64,000 nt of DNA from Acidipila rosea (GTDB lineage Bacteria; Acidobacteriota; Terriglobia; Terriglobales; Acidobacteriaceae). Position numbers and translations under genes: made by a program. The stretch spans positions 186,001 to 250,000 of the forward strand of contig NZ_SMGK01000001.1 in assembly GCF_004339725.1 (NCBI RefSeq), written 5' to 3'. Positions 52,947 through 64,000 of the stretch are shown piece by piece (position 1 is the stretch's first letter; each line of letters opens with the position of its first letter). The notes below the pieces were generated by a model. That model saw only the letters and a program-made list of their open reading frames with translations. It searched no databases and was not told the origin of the DNA.

Positions 52947-54892
52947 TGCGGCGTGTAGTGACGATGATGTTTTGCGGATGGTTTGCGGCTTCGGCCCTGG
53001 CGCAGCAGTCAGCGGCGCCTGATGCTCCGGGACCGGTGAATACTCCCCCGACGATAGCGCAGCAGGCGCAACAGGCGCAGGTGCAGGGTCAGGCCGTGAT
53101 GCCCCAGGGGTTCCATGTGGAGCTGCCGCACTCGCATAATCCCTTCTCGGCCTACAGGTCGAGCAACGTGGCGCCGCTGAACCTGTCGAATTCGCCGCGG
53201 CTGCAGCAGCTGGTGCATAGCGGCAAGCTCTATCTGTCGTTGCGCGATGTGATTGCTCTGGCACTTGAGAACAATCTCGACCTGGCCTACTTCCGCTACA
53301 ACATGCCTATCGCGGAGACGGATCTTGCGCGCACCAAGGCCGGCGGCATCGCCTATGGTGTGAACACCAATGTGCAGCAGGGTACGGCAGGAGGCTTTGG
53401 CAGCACGCAGACACCGTCCGGCGCCAGCGGCACAAGTTCAGGCACGAATGCGGCAGGCGCGGGCGGTATTGTAACTTCCACGCTGGGCGCGGGAACCTTT
53501 GTCAATCCATTTGACCCGCAGCTCTATGTGCAGGGCTTCAACGACCATACGACGCAGCAGCTGGTGAATACGGTCCAGTTCGGTGTTCCGCTGTACCGGC
53601 AGAATACGACGGAGCTGCTCTCCGAGTATTCACAATATTTCCCGCTCGGCACTCACGTTGCGGTGGATTACACGGGATATCGGCAGACAACGAACAGCCA
53701 GTTCAATATTCTCAATCCGAATCTCTACTCAAATCTCCTCTTTTATGTGAGCCAGCCGGTGCTTGCCGGCTTCGGACTCGCCACCAACGAGCGCTACATT
53801 CACATCGCGAAGAAGAACATCCAGCTCACCAACCTTGGCTTCAAGGCGCAGGCCATTGCGACGATTACGCAGGTGGAGGACATCTACTGGGACCTGGTGA
53901 GCGCCTATGAAAACGAACAGGTCATGGAGCGCTCGCTCGAGTTCGCGAACAAGACGCTGGATGACGACCGGAAGCAGCTTGAGCTGAAAGCCATTCCCGC
54001 GATGCAGGTGATGAAGGACGAGTCCGATGTGGCGACGCGTGAGGGCGACCTGACGGTGGCAAAAGCCACGCTGAAGCTCAACGAGCTGCTGATCAAGAAT
54101 GCGCTGACGAAGACGATCGATGACCCGCAGCTGGAAGATATGCCGGTGATCCCACTCGACCGCATGGGCGCGCCCGACGAGAACGCCACCAAGCCCATCG
54201 AAGCCCTGATTGCGACGGCGGAGAAGAACCGGCCCGACGTGGCGATGGATGAGATTGCCATGCAGGTGGCGCAGATAAGCCTGCGCACGATCAAGAACGA
54301 GCTGCTGCCATCGTTGCGGCTCTACGGCGAGTATGTAGGTAACTCCAATGGCGGCAGCCTGAACCCGGCGTGCAGCCTGGGTACCGGATGCGTTTCAAAT
54401 CTTCCCACCGGCCTGGGTGGGACTTTGCAGAACACCTTCAATTACACTGCGCCGGAGTACCAGGCCGGCTTCAAACTGAACATCACGCTACGCAATCGAA
54501 TTGCGAAGGCAGACCAGTTTCGCTCGGTGCTCGAGTATCGCCAGAGCGAGCTGACCTTTGAGCAACAGAAGAAGAGCATCCGCTTTGATGTGCGCAACTC
54601 GCAGTTTGCGCTGCAGCAGGCTGAGGCGCATGTGGATGCGGCGCGCAAGGCGCGGGACCTGGCGCAGAAGACCTTCGACATCACCAGGCAGGAGCAGCAG
54701 CTGGGGGCGAAGTCCAGCTACGACACGCTGTCGGCGCAGCACGACCTCGCCGTGGCCGAATCAGCGCTGTCAGCAGCGCAGGCGGCCTATGAGAAGGCGA
54801 AGATCGACATCGACCGCGCCGTAGGCGATACGCTGGAGCACAACGGCATCTCGATCGACGATGCCAAGAGCGGTGTCGTGACGCACATGTAA
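52946..54892 (+). CDS. TolC-family outer membrane efflux protein
   Basis: 648 residues from GTG 52946, chosen because it overlaps the ATPase stop by 1 base and gives a signal peptide (VVTMMFCGWFAASALAQ). A Gln/Pro-rich stretch precedes the usual two repeats of helical hairpins. Residues in the family pattern include LYLSLRDVIALALENNLDLAY and later LAKAT-type coiled coils. An inserted Gly/Ser/Thr-rich loop (about residues 145-180) is unusual. Forms the outer-membrane duct for the operon's pump. Confidence 0.88.
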   Translation: MRRVVTMMFCGWFAASALAQQSAAPDAPGPVNTPPTIAQQAQQAQVQGQAVMPQGFHVELPHSHNPFSAYRSSNVAPLNLSNSPRLQQLVHSGKLYLSLRDVIALALENNLDLAYFRYNMPIAETDLARTKAGGIAYGVNTNVQQGTAGGFGSTQTPSGASGTSSGTNAAGAGGIVTSTLGAGTFVNPFDPQLYVQGFNDHTTQQLVNTVQFGVPLYRQNTTELLSEYSQYFPLGTHVAVDYTGYRQTTNSQFNILNPNLYSNLLFYVSQPVLAGFGLATNERYIHIAKKNIQLTNLGFKAQAIATITQVEDIYWDLVSAYENEQVMERSLEFANKTLDDDRKQLELKAIPAMQVMKDESDVATREGDLTVAKATLKLNELLIKNALTKTIDDPQLEDMPVIPLDRMGAPDENATKPIEALIATAEKNRPDVAMDEIAMQVAQISLRTIKNELLPSLRLYGEYVGNSNGGSLNPACSLGTGCVSNLPTGLGGTLQNTFNYTAPEYQAGFKLNITLRNRIAKADQFRSVLEYRQSELTFEQQKKSIRFDVRNSQFALQQAEAHVDAARKARDLAQKTFDITRQEQQLGAKSSYDTLSAQHDLAVAESALSAAQAAYEKAKIDIDRAVGDTLEHNGISIDDAKSGVVTHM

Positions 54893-54981
54893 GCTGGTGC
54901 AGGCGGAAAGAATTGCAGGCGATGGCTGCTCTCCGCCGGAACGGAAAATTTTCTGAACGGGACAGCTGATCTGCAAAGTCA

Positions 54982-56349
54982 ATGACGAACGTTTCTCCCA
55001 ATCCGTGCGTGCTGATCGCCGACGATCAGCCGCACATACTCGATGCGCTTGAGTTGCTGCTGCGCCCGGAGGGTTTCCGCGTGGAGCGCGCCGACTCCCC
55101 GGCCATGGCGCTCGCCGCAGTCAGGGCTTCGCAGTTCGACGCGGTGTTGATCGATCTGAACTACGCCCGCGATACGACCTCAGGACAGGAGGGGCTTGAC
55201 CTTCTGAGCGCCATCAAGGCAGTCGACGCACAGGTGCCGGTGATCGTGATGACGGCGTGGGCGAACGTCGAGCTGGCGGTGGAGGCAATGCGGCGCGGCG
55301 CACGGGATTTCATCCAAAAGCCGTGGGAGAATGCGCGCCTGCTGACGGTGCTGCGCACCCAGATCGAGTTGCAGCAGACCATGAGAAAAGCCCAGCGGCT
55401 GGAGGCGGAGAACCGCATTCTGCGGGGCGGCAAGCTGCCGCAGCTGATCGCGACCTCGCCCGCGATGGAAGGAGTGCTGAGCACGATAACGCGGATCGCA
55501 CCTTCCGACGCAAATGTTCTTATTACGGGCGAACACGGCACCGGCAAAGAGGTAGTGGCGCAGACGCTGCACACCCTGTCGGCGAGGGCGCAGCGCACGC
55601 TGGTAGCGGTCAACACGGGCGCGCTGCCTGAGGGCACGTTCGAGAGCGAACTCTTCGGCCATGTGCGTGGCGCCTATACGGACGCGCGAACGGAGCGGAT
55701 CGGACGCTTTGAGCTGGCTGACGGCGGCACGCTGTTTCTCGACGAGATTGCAAACATCCCGCTGCGGCAGCAGGGGACGCTGTTGCGGGTGCTGGAGACG
55801 GGCGAGATGGAGCGCGTCGGATCGTCAAAGACGCGCAAGGTGGATACGCGGCTGCTCTCGGCAACGAACGCGAATCTGCGCGCCGAGGTCGAGGCGGGAA
55901 GGTTTCGCGGCGACCTGCTCTTCCGGCTGAACACGGTCGAGATTCATCTGCCGCCCTTGCGCGAGCGGCGTGAAGACATTCCGCTGCTGGCGGCGCATTT
56001 TCTCAGCCGCTATGCGGAGCGGTATCGCAAGCAGCTGGGCGGTTTTACGCCGGAGGCAATGGGCGTTCTCACGCAGGCGGCGTGGCCGGGGAATGTTCGC
56101 GAGCTTGAGCATACGATGGAGCGCGCGGTGCTGATGGCGCGCGGAGAAAAGATCGAAGCGGTGGACCTGGGGCTTGGCGTGAGCCGCTCCTCTACGCAGA
56201 CGCTCGACGAGATGAGCCTGGAATCGGTGGAGAGTGCGCTGATCCGCAAGGCGCTCACTCGCGCCGGGGGCAATGTAAGCCAGGCCGCCGAGGCGCTGGG
56301 GCTGAGCCGTGGAGCGCTCTATCGCCGCATGGAAAAGTATGGTCTCTAG
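54982..56349 (+). CDS. Sigma-54-dependent NtrC-family response regulator
   Basis: 455 residues: receiver (1-~125) with phospho-Asp58 in VLIDLNYARD, AAA+ domain and Fis-type HTH. Walker A is GEHGTGKE, and Walker B lies in GGTLFLDEIA. The sigma-54-contacting loop, normally GAFTGA, reads GAYTDA here (230-235). The C-terminus is AEALGLSRGALYRRMEKYG. It is followed by a histidine kinase gene after 54 bases. It is the likely activator at the tandem palindromes upstream of this operon. Confidence 0.92.
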   Translation: MTNVSPNPCVLIADDQPHILDALELLLRPEGFRVERADSPAMALAAVRASQFDAVLIDLNYARDTTSGQEGLDLLSAIKAVDAQVPVIVMTAWANVELAVEAMRRGARDFIQKPWENARLLTVLRTQIELQQTMRKAQRLEAENRILRGGKLPQLIATSPAMEGVLSTITRIAPSDANVLITGEHGTGKEVVAQTLHTLSARAQRTLVAVNTGALPEGTFESELFGHVRGAYTDARTERIGRFELADGGTLFLDEIANIPLRQQGTLLRVLETGEMERVGSSKTRKVDTRLLSATNANLRAEVEAGRFRGDLLFRLNTVEIHLPPLRERREDIPLLAAHFLSRYAERYRKQLGGFTPEAMGVLTQAAWPGNVRELEHTMERAVLMARGEKIEAVDLGLGVSRSSTQTLDEMSLESVESALIRKALTRAGGNVSQAAEALGLSRGALYRRMEKYGL

Positions 56350-56403
56350 CAGGGCGGACTGTTTGCCCGTCGATGAGCTGCTCCCTGGCTGTATAAGAAA
56401 TGC

Positions 56404-57762
56404 ATGACACAGCGGGGTCGAGCTGCGGGACGGCATGCGGGCAAGAGGCCGGGCACAGGATTCGCGTTTGAGGCGCGGATCAAACTGCTGCTGCTGCTCC
56501 TCTGCCTGCCCGCGCTGGTGCTGCTGTGGCTTCTGCTGTGGATCGAGCGCGTCCCGCTGCTCGGTCTTGTCGGTTCACTGGTAGCCGCCGCGCTGCTGCT
56601 GGCGATTCTCTCTGTCGCGCTCTTTGAACAATTTGTCCGTCCGCTGCAGACACTGGCAAACGTGGTGGCTTCGCTGCGGGAGCAGGACTACTCCTTTCGC
56701 GCGCGCGGCGCCGCACGAGGCGATTCGCTGGGCGAGCTTGCGGCGGAGATCAATGCGCTTGCAGATACGCTGCAGGGGCAGCGGGTGAGTGCGCTGGAGG
56801 CAACCGCGTTGCTGCGGCGGGTGATTGAAGAGCTGGATGCGCCGGTGGTTGCTTTCGATCAGCAGCTGCGGCTGCGGCTGGTCAATCCCGCGGCCGAGCG
56901 GGTGCTGGGGCTGAGCTCGGAGAGCGATCTGGGGCGCGGCGTTGCGGAGTTGAAGGTGGCGCCGCTGCTTGCGGACACCGCTGAGCAGGTGATCACGCTT
57001 GACTCGGCGCGCTGGATGGTGCGGCGCACAACCTTTCGCCAGCGAGGTGTGCCTCATACGCTGCTGCTGCTATCTGACGTGAGTTCAGCGCTACGCGAGG
57101 AGGAGCGCGTGGCATGGAGGCGGCTGATCCGCGTGCTGGGCCACGAGATCAGCAATTCGCTGGCGCCCATCAAATCGATTGCCGGGAGCCTGCGCTCGCG
57201 GCTGCCTGCAGATGGGGGAGATCTGGAACGAGGCCTGGGAGTGATCGAAGCACGGGCCGAGTCTCTGAACCGCTTTGTGCAGGCTTATCGTCAATTGGCG
57301 CAGTTGCCGCAACCGGTGCTGCGGCGCGTGGCGGTGCGTCCGCTGCTGGAGCAGGCGGCGCGGCTGGAGACGCGGATTGCGGTCGAGGTGGGTGAGGCCC
57401 CCGAGGTGGAATTGCTGGCCGATCCGGACCAGATGGAGCAGTTGCTGATCAACCTGGTGCGCAATGGAGTCGAGGCCGCGATGATGCCACGCGAAGAGCA
57501 CGCGAGCGCTGAGGCACGGGTCACGGTACGATGCCTGGTCGAGGAAGGAATGGCGGTGATCGAGATCATCGACAATGGTCCCGGTTTTGCGAATGCGTCC
57601 AATCTGTTTGTGCCGTTTTACACGACAAAGAAGAGCGGCAGCGGCGTGGGGCTGGTGCTGGCCCGGCAGATTGCCGAAGGGCATCAGGGAACGGTGGAGC
57701 TGCGAAATCGGACCGATGCTAGCGGGTGCGTGGCCGAGGTGCGTATTCCACTGGCGGAGTAA
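56404..57762 (+). CDS. NtrY-like sensor histidine kinase
   Basis: 452 residues. Two close membrane segments (about 25-75: LLLLLLCLPALVLLWLLL and LVGSLVAAALLLAILSVALF), HAMP, PAS-like region and kinase core. The phospho-His is His247 in GHEISNSLAPIKS. The N box is NLVRNGVEAA and the G1 box DNGPGF; VGLVLARQIAEGH follows. No large periplasmic sensor, so it probably senses within the membrane. Expected to phosphorylate the regulator encoded just upstream. Confidence 0.9.
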   Translation: MTQRGRAAGRHAGKRPGTGFAFEARIKLLLLLLCLPALVLLWLLLWIERVPLLGLVGSLVAAALLLAILSVALFEQFVRPLQTLANVVASLREQDYSFRARGAARGDSLGELAAEINALADTLQGQRVSALEATALLRRVIEELDAPVVAFDQQLRLRLVNPAAERVLGLSSESDLGRGVAELKVAPLLADTAEQVITLDSARWMVRRTTFRQRGVPHTLLLLSDVSSALREEERVAWRRLIRVLGHEISNSLAPIKSIAGSLRSRLPADGGDLERGLGVIEARAESLNRFVQAYRQLAQLPQPVLRRVAVRPLLEQAARLETRIAVEVGEAPEVELLADPDQMEQLLINLVRNGVEAAMMPREEHASAEARVTVRCLVEEGMAVIEIIDNGPGFANASNLFVPFYTTKKSGSGVGLVLARQIAEGHQGTVELRNRTDASGCVAEVRIPLAE

Positions 57763-57768
57763 GAGGAT

Positions 57769-57800
57769 TGCCCCATTCTTTCGCGGGAAAGAATGGGGCA
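57769..57800. terminator. Bidirectional terminator hairpin
   Basis: TGCCCCATTCTTTC (57769-57782), loop GCGG, GAAAGAATGGGGCA (57787-57800): a perfect 14-bp stem between the converging kinase and TonB receptor genes. Confidence 0.85.
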
Positions 57801-57819
57801 GTGCACCGCAGGCAGCCGA

Positions 57820-60090
57820 TCAGTAGTGGAAGCGGTAGCGAACCTCGCCGTAGATCTCGCGGGGATCGTTGTAGTGGAAGCCGCCGAAGGTGAGGCTGTT
57901 GTCCAGCAGCACACGGTGATTGGTGACATTGGTTGCGTTGACTGAGAGAGTCGTCTTCTCGCGAAAGACCTTGCCCAGCGCGAGGTTCAGCGAAGTATCG
58001 TGAGGCAGATATTCCCCCGGATATTGCGCGTTGGGGTCGCCGTTGGTAAATCCTGAGCCATAGTAGAGATTGGCCGAGCCATAGGCGTGCCACGGAAGCG
58101 AGCTGTCGATGCCAGCATTGAGCGTGTTTCGCTGGTCGTGGTCGAGCGGCGTATAGCTGAAGCCTGCATCGCATTGCGGCGAGGAGACAGGCGTGCAGAT
58201 AAGGCCGCCGGTGATGGGACCGCGCTGCTGCGCGACCTGGTTGGAGTAGGCCAGATGCACCTGGCCCAGGCGAGCGATGGTCGGCGAGTGAATAGTGAGC
58301 TCCCAGGCCTGAATCAGCGCGCCGTCGATGGTCACGGGGAAGAAGATATTCGATTCGCCGACGTTGGAGTGGTCGAGGAAATTGTTGGCGCGGGTTTTGA
58401 ACGTATCCGCATCGAGCAGCCAGCCGTGGAAGGGAATCTGCAGGCCGAACTGATGCTCCTCATCGCGCTCGCCGTGCAGCGGGGTGAAGGCAGTATTGGT
58501 GCTATTGGCGTAGCCGATGAGCGGCCCGGCGGCGGTAAGCAGCGGCGGCGCCTGGTAGTAGCGCCCGTAGAACGCGCGGAAGACCCAGTTCAGTTTAGGA
58601 ATCTGGACTGCGATGCCGAAGCGCGGATCGTTATCGCTCTCGGAGACGGTGCCGCGAAACTGCGACGAGCGCAGCCCGGCGATGAGCGTCAGCCAGCTGG
58701 TTGCCTTGTAGTTGTCGGAGACATACTCCTCGATGAGACCACCGGCTGCGCTGTCCTTGACGGAGAAGTTGGGGAAGCTGCCGTCGTTGAAACGCGAGCC
58801 GAAGGTGTAGCCGTCGTGCTGGCCGAAGGAGTAGAAGCCGGCCTGCAGAGTGTGCTTCTTCCACTCTGTAGAGAGGGAGGCCTGCACACCGCCGTAATTG
58901 GTGGCGCGGTCTGAGGTGGTGGCGACGGGCATGTCCTGCGGGTTTGGTTCATAGTTGGCGCTGTTGTAGTGGTAGAAAGGCGAGAGCTGCAGCAGGGTTG
59001 TGCTGTTGAAGCTGTGCGCCCAGGTGAAGGCGGAAAATCCATCCACCTCATGCTGGCCGTCGCGGAGGCCGCTGGAGTTGTAGAGCTGGTTTTCAAGACT
59101 GTCGGGATTAGGATCGTAGGGAATCTGGAAGTAGTCCGTACGAAGCTGGCTGACGAGGCGCAGCTGATCCCTGGGCGTGCGGTTATAGACGAGCGAGTTG
59201 AAGCCGCCATAGCCGTTGGCCGCATCGTGATATGCCTTGGAGACGGGCGGCATCAGGCCGTAGTCGGTGCGGTTGCCGTTGAGGCTGGCGTAGTAGGCGA
59301 AGCGCTCGGTGTGGTCGCCGAAGTTGAACTGGTCGTTAGTCTGGTTGAAGCTGCCGTAGCTGGTAACGAGTTCGGCTTCTCGCGATCGCTCGAAGCCGGT
59401 GCGCGGGGCGACGTTGAAGACGCCATAGGTACGGTCGCCGACGTCAGCGTTGTAGCTGCCGCGCTGGACTTCAAGATAGTCGATGTCCTTGGGGTCGATC
59501 TGCGCCCCGAGGTTGCTCGCGATGTTGGTGTTTGGGATATCAACGCCGTCAATCTCCCAGCTCACCTGGTGACCGCCGCGCATGTGGAGCATGTCATGCA
59601 CCATGTAAGCGCCGGGGACATAGTTGGTGATCATGGCCTGGCTGTTGGTGCGGTCGCCGCCGGGCGTACGGGCAATATCGATGCGGTTGATAGTGGTGGT
59701 CGGGGTGACGGAGTTGACGTTGGCGACATCTGTCTGCGAGGTCACCTTGACCGACTGCTGGACGCTGCCCACCTGCAGCTGAAAGTGCAGGATGGGCGAA
59801 CTGTCAGAGGCGACGCGCAGGGTCTGCTCCAGACGGTCAAAGCCCTGGGCGGCGATCTCGATGCGGTACTCGCCGAGCGGAACGGCAAGCAGGGCGAAGT
59901 AGCCGTCGCCATTGGTCGTGGCCGTCTTCGAGAAGGAAGAGTGGACGGCGTGAATCGTGACTGCTGCGCCCGGCAGCGGGCGATGCTGCGGGTCATGCAC
60001 AATGCCCTGGATCTCTCCAAAGACAGTTGCATGCGAAACGGGGATGAAGATGAAAGAGCAAAGAAAAAGCAGTAAGAGATAACGGCGCAC
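57820..60090 (-). CDS. TonB-dependent receptor with carboxypeptidase-regulatory-like N-terminus
   Basis: 756 residues. A signal peptide precedes a carboxypeptidase-regulatory-like beta domain (VFGEIQGIVHDPQHRPLPGAAV). The plug region includes QAMITNYVPGAYMVHDMLHM and GGHQVSWEIDGVDIPN, and the rest is an outer-membrane beta-barrel ending in an aromatic (RYRFHY). The substrate is not shown by sequence. It lies 114 bases downstream of a small Cys/His-rich exported protein on the same strand. Confidence 0.9.
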   Translation of the reverse strand: MRRYLLLLFLCSFIFIPVSHATVFGEIQGIVHDPQHRPLPGAAVTIHAVHSSFSKTATTNGDGYFALLAVPLGEYRIEIAAQGFDRLEQTLRVASDSSPILHFQLQVGSVQQSVKVTSQTDVANVNSVTPTTTINRIDIARTPGGDRTNSQAMITNYVPGAYMVHDMLHMRGGHQVSWEIDGVDIPNTNIASNLGAQIDPKDIDYLEVQRGSYNADVGDRTYGVFNVAPRTGFERSREAELVTSYGSFNQTNDQFNFGDHTERFAYYASLNGNRTDYGLMPPVSKAYHDAANGYGGFNSLVYNRTPRDQLRLVSQLRTDYFQIPYDPNPDSLENQLYNSSGLRDGQHEVDGFSAFTWAHSFNSTTLLQLSPFYHYNSANYEPNPQDMPVATTSDRATNYGGVQASLSTEWKKHTLQAGFYSFGQHDGYTFGSRFNDGSFPNFSVKDSAAGGLIEEYVSDNYKATSWLTLIAGLRSSQFRGTVSESDNDPRFGIAVQIPKLNWVFRAFYGRYYQAPPLLTAAGPLIGYANSTNTAFTPLHGERDEEHQFGLQIPFHGWLLDADTFKTRANNFLDHSNVGESNIFFPVTIDGALIQAWELTIHSPTIARLGQVHLAYSNQVAQQRGPITGGLICTPVSSPQCDAGFSYTPLDHDQRNTLNAGIDSSLPWHAYGSANLYYGSGFTNGDPNAQYPGEYLPHDTSLNLALGKVFREKTTLSVNATNVTNHRVLLDNSLTFGGFHYNDPREIYGEVRYRFHY

Positions 60091-60204
60091 TGAGTCCTCA
60101 CGGAATAGCGATGCTGCAAAAGGAGTGCTCCCGGGCTCCGGCGCATGGCAGAGGAGGGCCTCTGTGGCGCGGTGAGAGAGAACGGGGAGCAGGGCTTGAG
60201 GAGC

Positions 60205-60585
60205 TTAGAGGCTGCTGGCGGGAGGGCCGCGCTTCTGGCGCGTGCGTGAGAAGGAGAGCCGGTAGCGGGCTTCGGCTTGCTGGGGCGAGTTCTGCTGGAT
60301 GTGGAGAGAGATGGTTTGCCTGAAGGCCGTCGGCTGGCTGAGCGAGGAGCTCGAAGCAGGCGCGGTGGACTTGGGTAGGCATGGGCAGCGTTCCGGAACT
60401 TTTGCGATGGTTCTGCTGCTGGTTGCGGCTGCAGCGCCTCCGGCCATGCTCATGGCGCAGTGATGATTGCCATTGCGGCGACAGCAGGCGGGCAGGGATG
60501 CTTCAGTGGGCGTGGAGGCGAACAGGGGCGCAGCCGGCATGAGGCCGAAGAGCAGAAGGAGTGCCCATGAGAGTATGCGTTCCAC
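60205..60585 (-). CDS. Small exported Cys/His-rich protein
   Basis: 126 residues with a signal peptide (ILSWALLLLFGLMPAAPLFA). The mature N-terminus has ACCRRNGNHHCAMSM, a cluster of Cys, His and Met suited to binding a soft metal such as copper. The remainder is low complexity and ends RTRQKRGPPASSL. It sits directly upstream of the TonB-dependent receptor gene on the same strand, so the two are likely co-transcribed. A role in metal handling is an inference only. Confidence 0.6.
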   Translation of the reverse strand: MERILSWALLLLFGLMPAAPLFASTPTEASLPACCRRNGNHHCAMSMAGGAAAATSSRTIAKVPERCPCLPKSTAPASSSSLSQPTAFRQTISLHIQQNSPQQAEARYRLSFSRTRQKRGPPASSL

Positions 60586-60697
60586 AATGACCCTTTCACG
60601 AGTTTAACGCACACACGGGTGTGCCCTTTTAACACATGCAGCGATTAGTATGAAGCAAGGCTTCGGCCTCCATTTCTATTTCAGGCGGATCAAAAGA

Positions 60698-61942
60698 TTG
60701 AGGATCAAGGCGGCAATTCTCGGTTTCGGCACGGTTGGAAGCTCAGTGGCGCGTATTCTGGGCGACCTGAAACCGGAGGGGGTGGAGCTGGTTTCCATTT
60801 TCAATCGCGATGTGGAGCGCAAGCGCGTGGACTGGGTTCCTTCGCAGGTGCGCTGGACGAGTGACGTGAAGGAGATTCTCGCCTCGGACGTGGATGTCGT
60901 GATTGAACTGGTGGGCGGACTGGAGCCTGCGGGAACGTGGGTTCGCGAGGCGCTGACAGCGGGCAAGTCGGTCATTACGGCGAACAAGAAGCTGATTGCG
61001 CAGGATGGAGTGGCGCTCGATCGGCTGGCGCGCAGCAAGGGGGCAAGCCTGCTCTACGGGGCGGCGGTTGCGGGTGGAATCCCGGTAATTCCGGGGCTGA
61101 ACCAGGGGCTGGCCGGGGAAAAGGTCGAGCGGATCGAGGGCATTCTCAACGGGACATGCAATTTCATCCTGAGCAAGATGGAGCAGGGCGCGGAGTTCGC
61201 GCCGGTGCTCGCCGAGGCGCAGGCGCTGGGCTACGCCGAAGCCGATCCCACCGAGGATGTAGCGGGCTATGACGCCCGCGCCAAGCTGGTGATCCTGTCT
61301 AGAATCGCGTTGCGAGCCGATCTGGCGATTGAGGAGATTGACTGCCGTCCGATCACGCCGGTAGCGGCAATCGATTTTGATTACGCGAAAGATTTAGGCT
61401 GCACGATCCGGCAGATTTCGCGTGCGGAGCTGCGCAACGGCAAGGTGCTGGCGACGGTTGCGCCGATGCTGGTGCCGAAGGGATCGCCGCTGGCGTGGTC
61501 GCGGGGCACGGAGAATATGGTGCTGGCTGGCGGCAAGTACGGCGGCGATGTGGTCTTTTCCGGACACGGCGCGGGAGGCCATCCTACGGCGGTGGCGGTC
61601 GTTTCCGATCTGCTTGCGATTGCACATGGTTCGCGTGCGGTCGACCTTCCCAGCCAGAAGACCCCGGTGAGCGCAGACTTTCTGCTGCGGCACTACATTC
61701 GCTTTGTGGTGGATGACCGGCCAGGAATTGTGGCCGGGATTGCGGGGGCGCTCGCCGAGCAGGACATCAACATCAATGTAATTCTGCAGAAATCAGGCCA
61801 TGATAAGGTGAGCATGCCTTTTGTCGTGACAGTAGAGCCCTGTCCGGTCTCGGCGCTGCGCCGGGCGCTGGCCAAGGTCGCGGAGATGGACTGCCTGCGG
61901 CAACCGCCGCTCGATCTACAGATACTGGAACCGGAGGGCTGA
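60698..61942 (+). CDS. hom: Homoserine dehydrogenase
   Basis: NAD(P)H reduction of aspartate semialdehyde to homoserine, for threonine and methionine. 414 residues from the TTG at 60698, which has AGGCGGA 9 bases upstream and starts next to the nucleotide loop AAILGFGTVGSSVARIL. An ATG at 60650 would add 16 residues. Further motifs are VTANKKLIAQDG, GILNGTCNFIL, AQALGYAEADPTEDVAGYDA, and a C-terminal ACT domain (VVDDRPGIVAGIAGAL). The gene is monofunctional, without fused aspartokinase. Confidence 0.93.
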   Translation: MRIKAAILGFGTVGSSVARILGDLKPEGVELVSIFNRDVERKRVDWVPSQVRWTSDVKEILASDVDVVIELVGGLEPAGTWVREALTAGKSVITANKKLIAQDGVALDRLARSKGASLLYGAAVAGGIPVIPGLNQGLAGEKVERIEGILNGTCNFILSKMEQGAEFAPVLAEAQALGYAEADPTEDVAGYDARAKLVILSRIALRADLAIEEIDCRPITPVAAIDFDYAKDLGCTIRQISRAELRNGKVLATVAPMLVPKGSPLAWSRGTENMVLAGGKYGGDVVFSGHGAGGHPTAVAVVSDLLAIAHGSRAVDLPSQKTPVSADFLLRHYIRFVVDDRPGIVAGIAGALAEQDININVILQKSGHDKVSMPFVVTVEPCPVSALRRALAKVAEMDCLRQPPLDLQILEPEG

Positions 61943-62047
61943 GGCCGGCTTCCTGAGTCCTTCGCCCCGGGCATGGCGACCGCCGCGGGTGCTATAGTTT
62001 CGCCGTCGTGTCATCTCATGGGTGATCCACGGCATCGAAGGAGTTAT

Positions 62048-64000
<1,953 letters not shown>

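Noticed and set aside
58087-60075. Long plus-strand frames opposite the TonB receptor
   Set aside because: Antisense frames (58087-58914 and 58969-60075) rich in Val, Ala and Gly with no domain; the receptor strand is well supported.

Overview
The window looks like a chromosome segment of an Acidobacteriota bacterium, probably of the Acidobacteriaceae/Terriglobia type. Supporting this are a GH79 enzyme of the kind known from Acidobacterium, a TonB-dependent receptor with an N-terminal carboxypeptidase-regulatory-like domain, DUF4097-like secreted proteins, and high-GC coding with many TTG and GTG starts. No rRNA, tRNA or CRISPR array was recognised. This taxonomic reading is an inference from gene content.

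Region 1 (1-27.3 kb) is core chromosome. In order it holds a partial nadB, trpC, a secreted GH79 glycosidase, a UbiD-type decarboxylase, a small hypothetical gene overlapping acpS head to head, an S9 peptidase, a large surface lipoprotein, ispD-ispF, recG, guaB, two DUF4097-like exported proteins, a PafA-like phosphatase overlapping pyrD, an OYE-family oxidoreductase, a lone receiver-like protein, metH, an ABM monooxygenase, an exported PPC/DUF296 protein and a stand-alone nuoI.

Region 2 (about 27.4-48.0 kb) is an integrated mobilizable element. Its integrase lies at the right end (46466-47905). The left part carries ArdC, a MobF relaxase, a type IV coupling protein, a small relaxosome-type protein and a strong palindrome that is a candidate oriT or operator. 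No type IV secretion channel genes are present, so transfer would need a helper. The cargo is defence-like: a tightly overlapping operon of an MmeI-type methyltransferase, two HEPN/Abi-like proteins, a superfamily 2 helicase and a GIY-YIG nuclease (35150-42848). It is flanked by an HNH-like protein, DUF2971 and DUF4238 genes, and a DUF4258/MqsA-like toxin-antitoxin pair with a perfect operator palindrome. The five-gene operon is the best candidate for an under-described system.

Region 3 (48.0-64.0 kb) returns to the chromosome. It holds a PAP2 phosphatase, a DUF427 protein and a hypothetical protein, then an efflux-type operon: adaptor, two ABC ATPases, TolC-like channel, NtrC-type regulator and NtrY-like kinase. 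No permease is encoded in that operon. A pair of 16-bp palindromes spaced 21 bp apart, followed by a sigma-54-like promoter, precedes it, which fits self-regulation by the encoded regulator. After a bidirectional terminator come a TonB-dependent receptor with a small Cys/His-rich exported protein, homoserine dehydrogenase, and the first 651 codons of a molybdenum formate dehydrogenase alpha subunit that runs off the window.
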